The position numbers were made by a program, and so were the translations under genes. Shown piece after piece: positions 52,111 to 62,397 of a DNA stretch of 64,000 nt; within the stretch, counting starts at the first letter, position 1; every line of letters starts with the position of its first letter. Below the pieces are notes generated by a model. It made no database searches and was not told the origin of the DNA. It saw only the letters and a program-made list of their open reading frames with translations. This DNA is from a virus, in IMG/VR virus record IMGVR_UViG_3300025133_000052, positions 1-64,000 of that record, one strand, 5' to 3'.

Positions 52111-52123
52111 TATATAAATATAT
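52111..52123 (-). promoter_or_regulatory. Candidate promoter of the 222-residue tail gene
   Basis: The coding strand reads ATATATTTATATA about 31 bases before the start at 52080. Confidence 0.5.
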
Positions 52124-52135
52124 TGAAATTAAAAA

Positions 52136-55100
52136 TTATAACACCTTGATACTTCCTGACGCTCCAGTCGGTGAAACTATAAATTTATTTGGATTTGCTT
52201 TTGTTATCTCTACCACTGGTCCACCGTCAATTGTATCAGGTGAATCCACATTAAAATCAGCAGACGTTACCTTACTTCCCTCATACCTGTGATTAGCTGT
52301 TCCTTGAGGTAAAAATTCTACCGTATCTGTAGCTTCGACATAGTACGGTGTTTTATAGTACAGTTTAAGTCCTATAGTATCCAGCGATGCCGTTGTATTA
52401 ATACTCGATGGTGGGAGAGCAAAGACCTTCGCGAAACTTACAGCTACGCCAAAGCTTGAAGATGTATATATACCTATATCCTGTTCCGGATTACCATAAT
52501 AACTACTCGTTAATCGATAGTTGGGAGATCCAGTATATACATCATACTCTCCAACAGGATACACATCACTCGTAGCGAACGCATTATTACTTTGACTTAA
52601 GTAATTCATCCCGTTTGATTCGTAATTCTTAACAAGTATAGTATTACTAATCGCCACTTTAGGTGGATTAGTGATAGTTACACCACTGACACTAAAAGGA
52701 AGGTGTATACGACATCCCATTAATATAGATTCAGACGGAAATGTAAACCCGTAATTACGGCCTACTATAAAGTTACCAACTAGTCCAGATATTGGATTAT
52801 CCGCATAAACATCATCCGGGGATCCTGTTACATTATTAATATTAAACCATGGCACGTCCCCCAATAACCCTATCGACTGAGTAACCTCCTTACAGTATTC
52901 CCAACCAGTCTCATGAGTTGTGTACCTAGTTATAGGATTATTCAATGAGCTAGATATACTGTGTGTTACAGTATTGTAAACTCCGGGATAAATTCTATTA
53001 TCCATTATTGTAGGAGTTAATCCCTCAGCTTCATAGTAAGGTATTTCTGCTTTTTTTAATTGATAATATACGGTAGTCTTAACACTATCAACATATACAT
53101 AGTGTGTACCCGCGCCACTATTTTGAGCCTTAAATGTAGCATATAAGCCACCTTCAACATTATATATAATTTCTCTCAGCACCTCCGCGGTAGTACCCCA
53201 CCTCTCTGTTGGTCCACCGTATGATCGAGTAACACCACCGTTTATGGATTGAGATGTAGCTAAATCACTAGGAAAAAATCCATCATCATTAGCTAGCCGT
53301 ACACTATAATCATACATCCTATCATTCTTAGAAGCAGACAAATGATATGTACACTCTATACCCATTATATCGATGCTCTCACTAGGTGGTAGCGAAGCTT
53401 TATTAATACCATCAAATGTATAACTCAATAATTTCTTAGAATAAGCACCAGCAGATAAATATGCACTGGTGTACTTGTTATCAAAACTTCCTGTTGCGTT
53501 ACTAAGTATTGTCCAGTCTGTACCTGAACCATTATTTACTGGCAGCACTAGCGGATAACCACTAACAATGTTACTGTAAAATGAATCCACAGAATAAACA
53601 GCAGGGTTAACGGACAGGCTTAAGCTTATATGCGCGGTAGGTAAATTATCGTAACTACCTGATATATTATCTGCAGGGTAAAGAGACATAGACGCTTCAT
53701 TTAATATAAAACTTCCAGTCGGTGTTGGGTTGATCTGAGATTGATCCAGTGACATACTGTAGAAGGGCTCCTCCCAAGTCATTTGATCTATTACTCTATC
53801 CTTACTCCTTTCCAGTATGTTAGGCTCAATCAGTACCCCGTCTAGCTTTTTAGTACGTGCAGGTAGTAGTTGTTCGATTTGTTTAAATAACGACATATCG
53901 TACTGATATATCATCCTTAAGTATTCGTTATAATTATTTCTGTCAGAATATTTTTTCCAGTAATCCCATGACAGTGATTTTAATTCAGGATAGTCATCTT
54001 CATATACTGAATCAGGAGCTCCAATGTAATCATCTATTTCAAAAAACCCTAATTGATTAAAAATATCTTCGTTAATGGAATTTTGAGGTGAGAAGTATAT
54101 TCCTAATCTCGGTGAATCAACCGGAGCTGTATCGTATGTTGATTTCTCTTTCCTTGTATCAGTATTTAAAAATCCTGTTAAAGTACTACTCTCAGCTCTT
54201 ACCTTTTCACTCCATAAGTTATTACCACCCATTGATGGGTTTTCTATATAATATGTTTCATCGACACCGTAAAAACTACTTTGACTAACAAATCCTGCAA
54301 AGCTAGCTGATGTAACATATCCTCCCTCAAACTCTAATATATTTTGATTCGGGTGCTGAGACATTAAGCTCGATGAGATTGAAAGATCGAATTTCTGTCT
54401 TAAAGGTATTCTAAATCTTAATTGCTGATACGATGATGTTATTGAATTACCGTCATACGCAGATGGGGATGTAACGTGGTTAGCAAAATCCTCCTCATCA
54501 AGTGGCTTTGCCCAATATCTTATTTCTTGATACGAACCTGAAAAATGACTTATACCTGAAGGATTATCTCCCCACCCGATGTGTACCTTTGGCACTGATA
54601 CGGTCCCTGCACTATCCGGTCGTTTCCATGCATGATTATATGAATACTCCGTTGCCCCGTTAATAGCAATACTCGCAGATGCATCAGTGGTTAATTTACT
54701 ATATTTATGTTTTTTAAGAAATACAGTATAAGAGTTATTCGAACCTGTAATATCAGTACTCGTATCCCTCCTAACCATTAAACCTGCCCAGTTACCATCA
54801 AATAAGTATTCATCAGTAATTGAGCCCGTTTTATATCCACTAGAACCTGATAGATAGAAATTTAAATTTCCCTTTTGTTTATTACTACCGGATGGAACAG
54901 CTGTGACGTACCATTCAGGTCTCGGTCCAAACCCTCCCTGTAATACAGTTACACCACTAATAGATTCCTTTAGACCATCCTTCGTCCTAAACCTCAACTC
55001 TAAAGTGTCTGGTGTTTTATATGAGCCAGTCTTTACTGGTAACCAAGCCGACGAAATATACTGACCACCATTCACCCTAAGTGCGTACGAATAATCATCT

Positions 55101-56938
55101 TTTACGTAAACTGGTTTTTTTGTTGAAATCGGTAACTTAGGTCCACCGTACTCCCTTATAGATAATAAAGTTTGAGGAATCCCGTAACAAGCTAAAAGTG
55201 CCTTAACAGAACGAGCTGTACCTTTCGTTTTTAATAGAAACGGTAAGTTGTTAACAATCCTTCTCCATATTTCCTTCGTAACCTGTCCCCTAGGTTTACT
55301 CTCTACTGATCCCGTTTGTTGTGTCGCACCAGCTTGATTCGTCCCTAAAGTATATTCCCAAAGATCCGTTGTATTGTTTCCTAGAGATAAATTCCATCCC
55401 ATCGATTTAGCTACGTTAAATAATAGCTCGTTAGCCATCCCTTCAGTAGGATGCTCCTCCCTAGTAATTGTTTTATTTAAGTGAGATATATAGGTCCACA
55501 GTATATCAAAATGATGGCCCATCATATTAACAAATACATCATACTGTTCATTACCAGAATCGACTCTAATATGCTCCGGTATTGTTTTTACTAAACTACT
55601 ATCGTTGTATTTATCGTAAAGAGACGCTGATGATATTGCAGCATTGTACCAGTTAGTAGATATCGATGATGTTACATCGTATAGCGTATAGGGCTTAATA
55701 GCTGGATACGTATCAACTACACCTCCTTGCTGGAATGAAAAATTAGCATTACTCCATTGCTGCTGAGCCTGTTGCCAAGTAAGCGGGGTAGTAACCCTCG
55801 AGTCCGGTTTCTTAGGCCACGGGTGTATAGAACAACTTCCAAAAGTAAATGTACCGCTACCGCTTTGAAAATATAAATAATTTTCAAAATCATCAAATCC
55901 AGATATTATCTCATTACGTTTCTTTGTAGTAACCGTGGTGTTATCACCTACAGATCCCGTATATGTATTAATCGACGTTAACGTAGCATCATACTGCTCT
56001 ATTAATTCAAGCTTATATTTAAAATTCTTAATCCTCTCTTCAGCTGAACTAAAATGCACGAAGTTTTCGAATTCACAGTAATCGATATTTAATTTAATAC
56101 CACTTAAACTACCGCTAAAGTACGTATCTATTAATTGTTGGGATGTTGACACTCCGGAACCTAATAGCTGATTCCATGTTTTAAAATCCGTCTCTGTCTT
56201 TAATCTATAGTCAGTAACAATATCGAAATTTGGACCTTTGACATTATTTTGTAGTACTGGTACGGGAGCTCCTATCACTTTAATATTATCAATATAGGGT
56301 GAAGACACCTCATCTGCAATCCAAGACTCATCCCCAATCTCAATATCATCTGAAAGTGGTTCGTACAATCGTATGACTATCGTTGTTTCTGTATCCGTTG
56401 TTCCGTCGACCAACCAATTAACTGCCGTAGCGGTTAAGTCGTTACCAAAGTTAACTATAAAATCAACATCGTTAATTGCATCTAAGGTACTAAGCCCACC
56501 AGTGTAATTTGAAAAATCATCTACTGGCTTTAATCGTATCTCCTTTCTTGATGGGGATATCTCTGTTAACGCTAACTTAATACCGTCAAATGATCCTATA
56601 ATATTTTTGTAAAAATTAAGTGAAAATTTATATTCACCTGATAGTAATCCTAAATCTCTTACCGCTTCATGTATATCAAAATAATAATTTCTAACGATGC
56701 TGTCTGTAACATCTGATTTAGGTTTCTTTTTCTTGTACTCCGCGTTATGATTAGAAGTAATATAATTACCGTCAATATCATATACATGAAATTCAATTAA
56801 TTCATTTTCGTTGGCATCAAATGAAGGTGTAGTATTTTCATATTTAAGAACTAATAAGTCCTTTTCCGTAAGTCTATCCCCTCGAGTAGGTTGTGTACTA
56901 ACTAGTATTGAATCTATATTTTTATAATCCTTTAACAT
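52136..56938 (-). CDS. Giant baseplate/tail adhesion protein with LamG-like region
   Basis: A 1600-residue protein, the largest in the window. Residues 180-230 hold TETTIVIRLYEPLSDDIEIG, a pattern repeated in large tail proteins of marine T4-like phages. At about 540-600 lie EEHPTEGMANELLFNVAKSM, then IWRRIVNNLPFLLKTKGTAR and SVKALLACYGIPQTLLSIRE, a well-known baseplate-type segment. A LamG-like domain follows (about 620-830: LELRFRTKDGLKESISGVTV; SHFSGSYQEIRYWAKPLDEE). It replaces T4 gp7-gp12-type genes in position and is probably a baseplate wedge with adhesive parts. TAATG overlap couples it to the upstream gene. Confidence 0.7.
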   Translation of the reverse strand: MLKDYKNIDSILVSTQPTRGDRLTEKDLLVLKYENTTPSFDANENELIEFHVYDIDGNYITSNHNAEYKKKKPKSDVTDSIVRNYYFDIHEAVRDLGLLSGEYKFSLNFYKNIIGSFDGIKLALTEISPSRKEIRLKPVDDFSNYTGGLSTLDAINDVDFIVNFGNDLTATAVNWLVDGTTDTETTIVIRLYEPLSDDIEIGDESWIADEVSSPYIDNIKVIGAPVPVLQNNVKGPNFDIVTDYRLKTETDFKTWNQLLGSGVSTSQQLIDTYFSGSLSGIKLNIDYCEFENFVHFSSAEERIKNFKYKLELIEQYDATLTSINTYTGSVGDNTTVTTKKRNEIISGFDDFENYLYFQSGSGTFTFGSCSIHPWPKKPDSRVTTPLTWQQAQQQWSNANFSFQQGGVVDTYPAIKPYTLYDVTSSISTNWYNAAISSASLYDKYNDSSLVKTIPEHIRVDSGNEQYDVFVNMMGHHFDILWTYISHLNKTITREEHPTEGMANELLFNVAKSMGWNLSLGNNTTDLWEYTLGTNQAGATQQTGSVESKPRGQVTKEIWRRIVNNLPFLLKTKGTARSVKALLACYGIPQTLLSIREYGGPKLPISTKKPVYVKDDYSYALRVNGGQYISSAWLPVKTGSYKTPDTLELRFRTKDGLKESISGVTVLQGGFGPRPEWYVTAVPSGSNKQKGNLNFYLSGSSGYKTGSITDEYLFDGNWAGLMVRRDTSTDITGSNNSYTVFLKKHKYSKLTTDASASIAINGATEYSYNHAWKRPDSAGTVSVPKVHIGWGDNPSGISHFSGSYQEIRYWAKPLDEEDFANHVTSPSAYDGNSITSSYQQLRFRIPLRQKFDLSISSSLMSQHPNQNILEFEGGYVTSASFAGFVSQSSFYGVDETYYIENPSMGGNNLWSEKVRAESSTLTGFLNTDTRKEKSTYDTAPVDSPRLGIYFSPQNSINEDIFNQLGFFEIDDYIGAPDSVYEDDYPELKSLSWDYWKKYSDRNNYNEYLRMIYQYDMSLFKQIEQLLPARTKKLDGVLIEPNILERSKDRVIDQMTWEEPFYSMSLDQSQINPTPTGSFILNEASMSLYPADNISGSYDNLPTAHISLSLSVNPAVYSVDSFYSNIVSGYPLVLPVNNGSGTDWTILSNATGSFDNKYTSAYLSAGAYSKKLLSYTFDGINKASLPPSESIDIMGIECTYHLSASKNDRMYDYSVRLANDDGFFPSDLATSQSINGGVTRSYGGPTERWGTTAEVLREIIYNVEGGLYATFKAQNSGAGTHYVYVDSVKTTVYYQLKKAEIPYYEAEGLTPTIMDNRIYPGVYNTVTHSISSSLNNPITRYTTHETGWEYCKEVTQSIGLLGDVPWFNINNVTGSPDDVYADNPISGLVGNFIVGRNYGFTFPSESILMGCRIHLPFSVSGVTITNPPKVAISNTILVKNYESNGMNYLSQSNNAFATSDVYPVGEYDVYTGSPNYRLTSSYYGNPEQDIGIYTSSSFGVAVSFAKVFALPPSSINTTASLDTIGLKLYYKTPYYVEATDTVEFLPQGTANHRYEGSKVTSADFNVDSPDTIDGGPVVEITKANPNKFIVSPTGASGSIKVL

Positions 56939-58380
56939 TATTGTAATCCCGCCAACTCACTCTGTTTATTAGCTAAATCAGTCTTGAGTACTATACTTAT
57001 ATTACTTACCTCTTGAAGTGAGTCCTCACTATCAGGTCCATACCCTGCTTGGCGATAATTTTTCGATATCCGTCGAACCGCAGATCCTGACTGTAAATCT
57101 CCATTACCGTCAACAAAATTACTGTACTCACCGTTATTTACACGAGCTTTCCATATACCTGTATTAGTGTCGTTAAACCCTGTATCATCTATAGCTTGAA
57201 TCATACGTGCATTCAACTCACCCATCCTAGTCTCAATCTCGACTATCTCTGCCTGTAATGTAGCTATTGCATCAGCATTATTTATAGCTGCTGTTTCAGC
57301 CGCGGCGGCCGCTCCGGACTGCGTCCCTATATTAACTGTTTGACTAGGTGGAGTGCTACCAATCTTAACCGGATCCGCAGGACCCATCTCAACCTTAGTA
57401 CGCTCTATCGGATACCCGTCTTCATCTAATTCTACGTTCCCGTTTTCATCGTACGATAATCCTAGATTGACTGTGTACGGTTGTGGTTGGTCTGGTATTT
57501 TAATTGTAACAGTATCACGGGTTGGATTAACTATATATTCTGTAACGTATCCCTCATCCATTAACCTTAAATCATCTAAAGTAACTGTCTTAATAGAACC
57601 CTGGTATGCATTCAATATAGTCTCTAACAATGACTTACCAGTGACGGGCTGCGTTACAGTGATAGGATACCCGGACTGTTGAGCTGAATACGTGTTGTCC
57701 TGCACGAAAATATCTGGTATAAATCTTAACTTACCTTTATGTACGATATAAGACCAAGTCTTTTCAGGTATTGTTAATATTGTACCGTCAGGGTATACCT
57801 GATCATCCTGTCCCGTTAAACCCTCGAGTTGATCGTTAAGTCGTCCCAATTCATCATCCTTATCATCCAATTGTCCTTGTAATGCAGCTAACTGTTCCTC
57901 GAGTGTCATTAACTCCGTTTCGACTCTATCACTTAACCTTGAAACATCCACGGGTACTAATTCACGTATTAATACATCGATCTTCTTATCAAATATCTCT
58001 ACGTCAAATTTTTGATTTTTTAATTCTATCCGTAACGGTACCTGTTCAGTTTTATCCTGATTACTTAGTATATAACCTGATGGAGTCCTATCTACACTCC
58101 TTACAGGTGGTTGGTTGCCTTGATCTTGTGTAGTGGAAGTAGCTGGATTATCCTCTGGATTAGATGTTATTGCATCATACCCATCCTGCCCGGCATATTT
58201 TTTAATAAGCTTCCTTGTTATTTCCTCAAGGTCAATACTCTCACCCCAAATATCATATACATTTTCCTTAGACTCAACAGCACTTATCTTCTCCTCAACC
58301 TCCTGTTTTTCTTTATCAATCGATTGAAGGTCCCATAACGCTCTATTGACCTTGTCTTGTATTTTTGGATCCTTGAACAC
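56938..58380 (-). CDS. Coiled-coil baseplate-region protein
   Basis: A 480-residue protein starting with GTG just after the stop of the upstream gene. It has coiled coils at the N-terminus (LWDLQSIDKEKQEVEEKISA), in the middle (LMTLEEQLAALQGQLDDKDD) and near the C-terminus (DAIATLQAEIVEIETRMGEL). Between them is a beta-rich part with YPDGTILTIPEKTWSYIVHK and GKLRFIPDIFVQDN. The arrangement suits a trimeric rod linking wedge to fibre. No family is recognised; function inferred from its place between the giant protein and a domain of fibre type. Confidence 0.6.
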   Translation of the reverse strand: MFKDPKIQDKVNRALWDLQSIDKEKQEVEEKISAVESKENVYDIWGESIDLEEITRKLIKKYAGQDGYDAITSNPEDNPATSTTQDQGNQPPVRSVDRTPSGYILSNQDKTEQVPLRIELKNQKFDVEIFDKKIDVLIRELVPVDVSRLSDRVETELMTLEEQLAALQGQLDDKDDELGRLNDQLEGLTGQDDQVYPDGTILTIPEKTWSYIVHKGKLRFIPDIFVQDNTYSAQQSGYPITVTQPVTGKSLLETILNAYQGSIKTVTLDDLRLMDEGYVTEYIVNPTRDTVTIKIPDQPQPYTVNLGLSYDENGNVELDEDGYPIERTKVEMGPADPVKIGSTPPSQTVNIGTQSGAAAAAETAAINNADAIATLQAEIVEIETRMGELNARMIQAIDDTGFNDTNTGIWKARVNNGEYSNFVDGNGDLQSGSAVRRISKNYRQAGYGPDSEDSLQEVSNISIVLKTDLANKQSELAGLQ

Positions 58381-58382
58381 TT

Positions 58383-59471
58383 TTATCTAACCAATTTAAA
58401 TATATAATCATTGTCAAAATATTCTATATCTGTATCACTTCGTTTTATCTTTATTATAAATCTATAAAATCTTTCAGGGTGTAACCCATCCATCCATAAA
58501 TTAAAGTAATTCCCATTTGAGTCGCAACTCAATTTAGTGTGGTTATCGTCAAATGGAACAATAATTTCCTCTGTATATGCATCTCTCAAGGAGTAGTACG
58601 ACGAAGTTGGTAGGTATTTAACATCTAGATAAGCTGAAGAAGTTGCAAATGTTTTAGTCGGAAATTTAGCTCTTCCATAGACTCTGAGCTTAGCCTTAGC
58701 TCCTGATTTATATTCTGTTTTTAGATTTCGAAAATATAAAGTCACATCTTCATCAGTTAACGGTGTTAATGAACCTGTACTAAAGGTACTGTCATCCCAC
58801 CTAACCTCCAATTTAGGTTGATATACTGTATGTGTCTGTGTTGAGAAGAATTGTATGTTCCCTAAACTTGTTAAACTCTGCTCGTCGCTCGTCAACCTCT
58901 TCACTATAAACCCATTGTTAGTTATAGAGCTTGATAACCAAGCTTGAACTATCGTAGTAGTGTTCATATCGATATCTACGGCTGAGTAAGAGTAACTCTG
59001 TGTTGCAAAGCTCGTAGTGTACCAATTAGCTCCTCCAACAACAGCTGCATACGAACCAGTTACACCCGCTGTAAACGAACTAGTAGCCCACTGTGTACCT
59101 GCATCTACACCATCCCTATATTTCCAACTCGCTCCCTCAGTAACAGACGGTTTATTATATCTTCTACCTATCCCTCTATCCCAGCTCTCAGACACAGGGT
59201 AAGCCCTTAATGTATATATAGCAGGTATTTCCTGTTGATCGTCTGTAGCAAACATTCTTAAATGAAAGGATGGTGAAGTAATTAGCCCGTCTACAATTGA
59301 CTGAGATATACTCGCTAGATCAAATTTTACTAGTGCTCTCGAATTATAAGATTGTGAAGTTGCAGGCTTAACAGCCTTGTCGAGCTCAAGTATCTGGTCT
59401 AAGCCTGTATTTAGACTTGACGAAGCTTCGTAAAGTGTTGTATCGAAATCTGCGAATATAGAATAAATCAT
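58383..59471 (-). CDS. Beta-rich structural tail protein (DNRLRE-like)
   Basis: A 362-residue protein. Residues 1-200 show the pattern of an extracellular DNRLRE-type beta domain: IFADFDTTLYEASSSLNTGL, then RALVKFDLASISQSIVDG, SFHLRMFATDD and TLRAYPVSESWDRGIGRRYN, with a WATSSF strand. The second half is beta-rich with YLDVKYLPTSSYYSLRDAYT and a DGLHPERFYRFIIKIKRSDT end. Similar proteins lie beside gp6 in marine T4-like phages. It overlaps gp6 by four bases and is probably a baseplate or fibre attachment protein. Confidence 0.65.
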   Translation of the reverse strand: MIYSIFADFDTTLYEASSSLNTGLDQILELDKAVKPATSQSYNSRALVKFDLASISQSIVDGLITSPSFHLRMFATDDQQEIPAIYTLRAYPVSESWDRGIGRRYNKPSVTEGASWKYRDGVDAGTQWATSSFTAGVTGSYAAVVGGANWYTTSFATQSYSYSAVDIDMNTTTIVQAWLSSSITNNGFIVKRLTSDEQSLTSLGNIQFFSTQTHTVYQPKLEVRWDDSTFSTGSLTPLTDEDVTLYFRNLKTEYKSGAKAKLRVYGRAKFPTKTFATSSAYLDVKYLPTSSYYSLRDAYTEEIIVPFDDNHTKLSCDSNGNYFNLWMDGLHPERFYRFIIKIKRSDTDIEYFDNDYIFKLVR

Positions 59472-61345
59472 AAGCTTACTGTTCTACCTTTAATGTTAGA
59501 ATCTAAATATTTTATTTCAAATATTGACGGATCCAGTGACGGGTAAATAATACCATTTTTAGTAGCAGTTTCAATATTATAAATATTACCACTGTACCCC
59601 TGTGTTGAATCCCATAAATTAATTATTTCACAATTAGTAACTGTTTGTACTCCATCAACCTTATCTAATTCAGTATAAATATCTGCCTTTATTATTGGTT
59701 GGTTAATTTGCCATTTCTTAACTGCGAACATATCCCTCAATGTTGCAATACATCTTAATATAACTTCATTATCGTTATAGTTAGGCCTTGAAATAATTTC
59801 AAAATTGATACCTATATTAATTATAAATGCATCCTTAATATTAACAGCATCGGTTAGCATTCTAAATTGATCTAAATATGTTTTTAAATTCTCCTTAACA
59901 GCTAAATTAAGTCTGGTTAAATTTGTGTTACTATCGTATCCTAATGTGTACAGATTTAGAGCTAAAGGATTTGGTATTCTAGTACCTGCAGGAGTGGAGC
60001 TGTCTAATTGATCGTCAGGTACAATATACGCTTTAGCGATTGCTCCAAACTTTGAAGGCATTGAATACGCCCTGACAATATAATCCTCTCTTGTAATAAT
60101 CCTATTCTGCGCAGCAAAATGAGCCAATGCATTGTTTCTTACCTCGTCAATATCCTGTGATGTTCTACCACCGCTAGCAGCAACTGGATTTGTACACGCG
60201 ACAGATCCCTTTACTTGATTGAGTAAACTATTATTTAATCCTGTACTATTTGTTGTGTACGTTACTGAAGTAATATCCGTTAATGTATTTGATGCAACAT
60301 TGTCAGTAACACCATTACCCACGGTATATCTAACTGTTAATGTAGTGTCGGATGGTGCTAGACCATATGCTCGAGTAAATGTAAAGTTAGATGGATCGAT
60401 TGATGTCTCACCATTCACACCGTACGGTAAAGCTAAACCTACATTATCAGGGTTCGGTATAATTGTTTCGTCGTCCCCAGCACTAATACCTGCACCAAAC
60501 TGAATCATCATTTTATCGTCCTTATCGAAACGAGATATAAATCTTCTTGGTGTTTTTTTAATTTTTAATAAATAAGGAGCAGTGTCATTATATTGATTTA
60601 GATCTGGATCATTAGCAGCTATATTTCTTAAGCTATCAAATACACCCTCTTGCGCTAGATACTGTACCTCTGTCCATCTATTATCGTCACTGTCGTATAT
60701 ATCAACAACCTCAATAACTTGATCGTCAGATAGATTAATTTTATCGTATTGCTTTGGACTTCCGAATGTATATGTAGATGTTTTAACTGTACCAGAAACA
60801 ACCTTAGTCGATTTCTTCAGTAAATAAAATGTAGGTTCACTGGTATTGGAATCGACCTGATATACTGTAACCTCGGTAGGATCGAGGGAGGATGAATATT
60901 GAAAATCAATATCATGTATTGTCCTAAAACTTACAGTCGTGTTCTCAGTTGATGAGACCTGCATCCCAGCTGGGATAGTAAGCGCGTAATTATAGTCAGG
61001 TGATGTACTCCCACCACTTCCGACTGAAGGTACTATTTGAAATATATCTAAGCTAGTAGCTGCAGCGACATAATTTTTTGGTTTATACCCTAACCCGTAT
61101 GCTATGGAATATACATTAGCTTTTTCTTCTGCAAATTCAGTTAACGTTTCCTTTAACTGTGAGTCCATATAAAAGGATAGCACATCTCCAACGTACGCCG
61201 CCATTTCAATAAACATCATTCCTGGTGATGATTCATTAAAATCATTATATGTATCCGGAAAATACGTTTTAGCGAAATCAATTAGATTAGATCTAAATTG
61301 ACTAAAATCCTTTTCTAAATATTTTATGTTTTTCTTTTCTGCCAT
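59468..61345 (-). CDS. 6: Baseplate wedge protein gp6
   Basis: The 625-residue product is close to T4 gp6 (660). The N-terminus is diagnostic: YLEKDFSQFRSNLIDFAKTY followed by FPDTYNDFNESSPGMMFIEM and AAYVGDVLSFYMDSQLKETL. The middle belongs to the baseplate J-like superfamily (TSQDIDEVRNNALAHFAAQN followed by RIITREDYIVRAYSMPSKFG). The protein forms the ring linking baseplate wedges and undergoes the hexagon-to-star change. It is followed by the DNRLRE-like protein and preceded by gp25. Confidence 0.93.
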   Translation of the reverse strand: MAEKKNIKYLEKDFSQFRSNLIDFAKTYFPDTYNDFNESSPGMMFIEMAAYVGDVLSFYMDSQLKETLTEFAEEKANVYSIAYGLGYKPKNYVAAATSLDIFQIVPSVGSGGSTSPDYNYALTIPAGMQVSSTENTTVSFRTIHDIDFQYSSSLDPTEVTVYQVDSNTSEPTFYLLKKSTKVVSGTVKTSTYTFGSPKQYDKINLSDDQVIEVVDIYDSDDNRWTEVQYLAQEGVFDSLRNIAANDPDLNQYNDTAPYLLKIKKTPRRFISRFDKDDKMMIQFGAGISAGDDETIIPNPDNVGLALPYGVNGETSIDPSNFTFTRAYGLAPSDTTLTVRYTVGNGVTDNVASNTLTDITSVTYTTNSTGLNNSLLNQVKGSVACTNPVAASGGRTSQDIDEVRNNALAHFAAQNRIITREDYIVRAYSMPSKFGAIAKAYIVPDDQLDSSTPAGTRIPNPLALNLYTLGYDSNTNLTRLNLAVKENLKTYLDQFRMLTDAVNIKDAFIINIGINFEIISRPNYNDNEVILRCIATLRDMFAVKKWQINQPIIKADIYTELDKVDGVQTVTNCEIINLWDSTQGYSGNIYNIETATKNGIIYPSLDPSIFEIKYLDSNIKGRTVSL

Positions 61346-61353
61346 ATCTTACT

Positions 61354-61815
61354 CTATAATATTGCTGCTTTACCTGACTCTAGCACTATAAATGTAATAG
61401 ATTGATTAGCACCTTGCTCTGTTACTTTAAATTTAATATCGATCTGGATACCATGTCCAAATTGTCCCAATTCTCCTTCAAGCTTAGGAACGACGTTGAT
61501 ATTATCTATTATAATATACGGTAACCAGTACTTTATATCATATGCTAGTCCATCAGATATCCTACCGGTTATATCTTCAGTATTTTGTTCAAATAATACA
61601 TCGTATATAGATGATCCAAAATTAGGCTGCATCACCCTTTCTCCTTTCCTAGTAAGTAATAGATTCTTTAAATTAGATATAGCTTGTTCTTCAGTAGTGT
61701 ACGATAGTGTAAAAACACCACCGCTGTTATTATTTAAAGGTAGTTTAATTCCTATAGCCTTATTAGGCCTTAAATCTAATACGTTATAAAATTTTTCCTC
61801 CCTAGATCGAGCCAT
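61354..61815 (-). CDS. 25: Baseplate wedge protein gp25
   Basis: The 153-residue product fits gp25 (132 in T4). It has the lysozyme-like conserved pattern EEQAISNLKNLLLTRKGERV followed by MQPNFGSSIYDVLFEQN, then an aspartate-rich IIIDNINVVP strand. gp25 joins gp6 and the tail tube in the baseplate inner wedge. An AAGG site precedes the start, and it is two bases from the next gene and nine from gp6. Relatives exist in all contractile injection systems. Confidence 0.92.
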   Translation of the reverse strand: MARSREEKFYNVLDLRPNKAIGIKLPLNNNSGGVFTLSYTTEEQAISNLKNLLLTRKGERVMQPNFGSSIYDVLFEQNTEDITGRISDGLAYDIKYWLPYIIIDNINVVPKLEGELGQFGHGIQIDIKFKVTEQGANQSITFIVLESGKAAIL

Positions 61816-61817
61816 TA

Positions 61818-62336
61818 CTATTTAATACCTTTTTTCTTATCTATAGCCTTCATTAATTGAGAATAATCTCTTGTTAAGGCATTCGCAACATCATCAGTTA
61901 CCCCTGCAGGATTCATTCCCTTAGGTACCATATCCTGTACTGTCGGTTGAGGTGGTTGCATATCACCGTATCCTAACATACTAGCTAAATCCCCAGTATT
62001 AAGCGCGCTACCACCCATCGTTGGATACTCTTCCTGTTGAGCTGGCTTTGGTTGACTATACTCCCTTGCAGTTTCATTCAATATTCCGTTAATCATAGGA
62101 TTAGATGAATATTCAACTTCAGGTTCACTGGCTTGTACTACACTAGAACCATTTCCTAGCGATGCACGTACCTCTTCAGTTAAACTCAATTCCCTGGTTT
62201 TAGGTCGTTTTTTAGGTAGCTTATTCACAGGCTTAACATTACCGTTAATCACATTTTGAATTTCAATCCTTACTGCTCGCTGGACCTCTTCTCTAATAAC
62301 TTTTCTTAATGAAGTAAAAAAACTTTTCGCTTTCAT
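61818..62336 (-). CDS. Basic/proline-rich protein beside gp25
   Basis: A 172-residue protein: a helical, basic N-terminus (FFTSLRKVIREEVQRAVRIE), then a low-complexity linker with many P, Q, S and N, and a short helical end (VANALTRDYSQLMKAIDKKK). No known domain. Genes with this layout and place occur beside gp25 in marine T4-like phages, from memory, and a virion assembly role is only inferred. A good AAGGG site precedes its ATG. It has its own promoter motif upstream. Confidence 0.55.
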   Translation of the reverse strand: MKAKSFFTSLRKVIREEVQRAVRIEIQNVINGNVKPVNKLPKKRPKTRELSLTEEVRASLGNGSSVVQASEPEVEYSSNPMINGILNETAREYSQPKPAQQEEYPTMGGSALNTGDLASMLGYGDMQPPQPTVQDMVPKGMNPAGVTDDVANALTRDYSQLMKAIDKKKGIK

Positions 62337-62358
62337 AATACCCTTGTTTACTTTGTTT

Positions 62359-62372
62359 ATAAATAAATATTT
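62359..62372 (-). promoter_or_regulatory. Candidate promoter of the gp25-gp6 unit
   Basis: The coding strand reads AAATATTTATTTAT about 23 bases before the start at 62336. Confidence 0.42.
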
Positions 62373-62397
62373 GCTTATTGATTTTTATGGTATATTA

